Assembly (NCBI GenBank): GCA_035292525.1
Contig: DATDPZ010000251.1
Span: 1 to 6,886, forward strand
DNA: 6,886 nucleotides
Direction: 5' to 3'
Source: VBAS01 sp035292525
GTDB lineage: Bacteria > Bacteroidota > Bacteroidia > Chitinophagales > Chitinophagaceae
The notes below the pieces were generated by a model that saw nothing but the letters and a program-made list of their open reading frames with translations, ran no database searches and was not told where the DNA came from. Both the position numbers and the translations under genes were made by a program. Numbering within the stretch: position 1 is the stretch's first letter; the number at the start of each line of letters is the position of its first letter. Shown in pieces: positions 5,036 to 6,886 of the stretch.

Positions 5036-6865
5036 TTAGCTTTTCAGATCAAGTTTTATTTGAAGTTCTTTCAATTGTTTTTCATCAATAGTAGAAGGTG
5101 CATCCAGCATCATATCTCTTCCTGAATTGTTTTTTGGAAAAGCAATAAAGTCACGGATAATTTCGCTGCCGCCAAGAATGGCGCAAAGCCTGTCGAAACC
5201 AAAAGCTATGCCGCCATGAGGAGGAGCGCCATACTCAAATGCGCTGAGCAGGAACCCAAATTTGTGCTGTTGTTCTTCTGTATCCATGCCTAAAGCTGCA
5301 AACATTTTTTCCTGCAATTCTCTCTGGTAGATCCTGATGGAACCTCCGCCAATTTCATTTCCATTCAATACCATATCATAAGCGTTTGCTTTGATACCTG
5401 AATAGGGGTGTTGTAAATAAGTGGCTGCATCTTCAATAACGGGGTTGTTATTGATCATAATTTCGATGTCTGATGGTTTGGGAGAAGTAAACGGATGATG
5501 CCTTGCCACCCAGCGATTATCTTCTTCCGCATATTCAAACAAAGGGAAATCCAGTACCCAGAGTAATTTGAATTCATCTTTTTTTCTCAGGCCAAGCCGT
5601 TCAGCCATTTCCATCCGGAGTTCACTGATTGCTTTTCTGGTTCTTTCTTCTGCACCGGCAAGTAATAAAACCAGGTCACCTGTTTTTGCATTACAGGATG
5701 CTGCAATTGCTTTTAATTTTTCCTCATTAAAAAATTTGTCCATGCTGCTTTTAAATGTACCATCAGCATTACACCTGATATATCCAAGACCACCCATTCC
5801 TACTTGTGGACGTTTTACCCATTCAGTGAGTTCATCTGTTTGTTTCCGGGTATAAACAGCACAGCCCGGTACAGCAATGGCTAACACCGTGGCCCCCCCA
5901 CCCCCCAAAGGGGGGATAGCAAACATTTCTTTATCCAGAACCGCTTGCTTTTTGGGAAACATATGTTTTGTAAAAACCAGATTGGCAATTTTCATGTCAA
6001 ACCGGATATCCGGTTTATCATTTCCATAATTCCACATGGCGTCTTCCCAGGTGATTCTTTCTACTTTCTCAGTATAATCAATATTCTTTACGTCTTTAAA
6101 AATGGCTTTTACCATTCCTTCAAACATATTGAGAATATCATCCTGCTCCACAAAAGCCATTTCACAATCTATCTGGGTAAATTCTGGTTGCCTGTCGGCA
6201 CGAAGGTCTTCATCACGAAAACATTTTACAATCTGGTAGTAACGGTCATAGCCACTGATCATCAGTAATTGTTTGAAAGTTTGCGGCGATTGGGGTAATG
6301 CATAAAATTGTCCTGCATTCATTCTGGAGGGCACTACAAAATCCCTGGCGCCTTCCGGAGTAGATTTTATGAGAAAGGGAGTTTCAATATCTATAAAATT
6401 TTGCCGGTGTAAATAATTTCTGACAGCACGGTTAACTGCATACCGGAGTTCCATATTTTTCCTGATAATATTTCTTCTCAAATCAAGAAAACGATATTTC
6501 ATCCGGAGATCATCGCCGCCGTCTGTTTCATCCTGTATGGTAAAAGGGGGTAAGGCGGATTTGTTGAGGATGTTGAAAGAGGTTACCGTTATTTCAATAT
6601 CTCCTGTGAGAATATTTGGATTTTTATTACTACGTTCCGTTACCATACCTGTAGCCTGCAAAACAAATTCACGGCCCAGTGGATTTTGTTCCAGTTGCTG
6701 ATTGAGTTCTTCACCAAATAATAACTGAGTGATACCATAACGGTCACGAAGGTCCACAAAAGTGATGGAGCCGAATTTCCTGATGGTTTGAACCCACCCG
6801 GCTAGCGTAACTTCTTCGTTTTTGTTTTTTAAATTTAATTCTCCACAGGTATAATTACGATACAT
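5036..6865 (-). CDS. aspS: Aspartyl-tRNA synthetase (bacterial type)
   Basis: The product has 609 residues, slightly longer than the usual 580-595. It charges tRNA-Asp with aspartate in the cytoplasm. Domains: an N-terminal OB-fold anticodon-binding domain (about 1-108; GWVQTIRKFGSITFVDLRDRYG); a class II catalytic core with ETPFLIKSTPEGARDF (161-176), the QSPQ substrate loop (192-195), motif 2 FRDEDLRADRQPEFTQID (216-233, R217 catalytic) and motif 3 GIAFGFDRL (552-560, R559 catalytic); and the bacterial GAD insertion domain between them (about 288-425). Two things lengthen it: a proline/glycine insert at 315-326 encoded by a palindromic G/C element, and a long loop at about 470-491. Both lie outside the catalytic motifs, so the enzyme should work. 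Only 21 bases lie upstream in the window, so no promoter can be judged; no Shine-Dalgarno sequence is seen. rarA follows in the same direction. Confidence 0.98.
   Translation of the reverse strand: MYRNYTCGELNLKNKNEEVTLAGWVQTIRKFGSITFVDLRDRYGITQLLFGEELNQQLEQNPLGREFVLQATGMVTERSNKNPNILTGDIEITVTSFNILNKSALPPFTIQDETDGGDDLRMKYRFLDLRRNIIRKNMELRYAVNRAVRNYLHRQNFIDIETPFLIKSTPEGARDFVVPSRMNAGQFYALPQSPQTFKQLLMISGYDRYYQIVKCFRDEDLRADRQPEFTQIDCEMAFVEQDDILNMFEGMVKAIFKDVKNIDYTEKVERITWEDAMWNYGNDKPDIRFDMKIANLVFTKHMFPKKQAVLDKEMFAIPPLGGGGATVLAIAVPGCAVYTRKQTDELTEWVKRPQVGMGGLGYIRCNADGTFKSSMDKFFNEEKLKAIAASCNAKTGDLVLLLAGAEERTRKAISELRMEMAERLGLRKKDEFKLLWVLDFPLFEYAEEDNRWVARHHPFTSPKPSDIEIMINNNPVIEDAATYLQHPYSGIKANAYDMVLNGNEIGGGSIRIYQRELQEKMFAALGMDTEEQQHKFGFLLSAFEYGAPPHGGIAFGFDRLCAILGGSEIIRDFIAFPKNNSGRDMMLDAPSTIDEKQLKELQIKLDLKS
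5891..5917 (-). repeat. G/C-rich palindromic element inserted in frame within aspS
   Basis: On the plus strand this reads GG, C7, A, C6, AAA, G6, AT. C6 (5901-5906), AAA and G6 (5910-5915) form a perfect 6-base-pair hairpin with a 3-base loop, followed on the coding strand by a second G7 run (5893-5899). On the aspS coding strand it gives IPPLGGGGAT (317-326), in a gene otherwise of moderate G+C. From memory of Bacteroidota AspRS, 'D.AEM' is joined almost directly to 'VLAIAVPGC', so residues of about 315-326 look like an insertion. Similar C-run/TTT/G-run repeats are, to my recollection, scattered in Bacteroidota genomes, inside and outside genes. The hairpin is seen directly; the insertion and the repeat-family membership are inferred. 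Confidence 0.65.
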
Positions 6866-6886
6866 CAGGATTTCAGATTTGTTGAT

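Noticed and set aside
5568..6268. Plus-strand open frames inside aspS
   Set aside because: Antisense shadows of a fully conserved synthetase; no independent evidence of coding.

Overview
The window looks like chromosomal DNA from a Bacteroidota bacterium, most likely of the order Chitinophagales (Chitinophagaceae-like). The reasons are an outer-membrane barrel of the DUF6089/PorG type, a type IX secretion (T9SS) C-terminal sorting-domain-like module, start codons without clear Shine-Dalgarno sequences and preceded by A/T-rich DNA, one TTG/TAnnTTTG-like promoter, moderate-to-low G+C, and an AspRS that closely matches Bacteroidota AspRS as I remember it. No mobile-element enzyme, tRNA, rRNA or CRISPR array is visible.

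Layout: (1) 1-366, minus strand: N-terminal part of a Yip1-family membrane protein that runs off the left edge, with a plausible Bacteroidota promoter just upstream. (2) 367-764: gene-free stretch holding a long imperfect inverted repeat (about 612-743). (3) 765-2151, minus strand: a two-gene unit made of a PorG-like/DUF6089 outer-membrane barrel followed 10 bases later by a small putative lipoprotein that is almost entirely a T9SS type-A-like sorting domain. (4) 2301-2750, minus strand: an ElaA-type GNAT acetyltransferase. (5) 2751-2854: an A/T-rich divergent promoter region. (6) 2855-3754, plus strand: a phytanoyl-CoA dioxygenase (PhyH) family Fe(II)/2-oxoglutarate oxygenase, whose stop codon overlaps that of the convergent gene. 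(7) 3751-6865, minus strand: aspS (aspartyl-tRNA synthetase) followed by rarA (replication-associated recombination ATPase), 25 bases apart and probably co-transcribed.

Most of the window is housekeeping or widespread accessory content, and I do not see a new multi-gene system. Three items merit a second look: a C6-AAA-G6 palindromic element that appears to be inserted in frame in aspS, adding roughly 12 residues to the insertion domain; the roughly 130-base inverted-repeat element between the Yip1 gene and the lipoprotein gene; and the cargo-less sorting-domain lipoprotein paired with a PorG-like barrel. All family assignments come from reading motifs and from memory of the families; no search was run.
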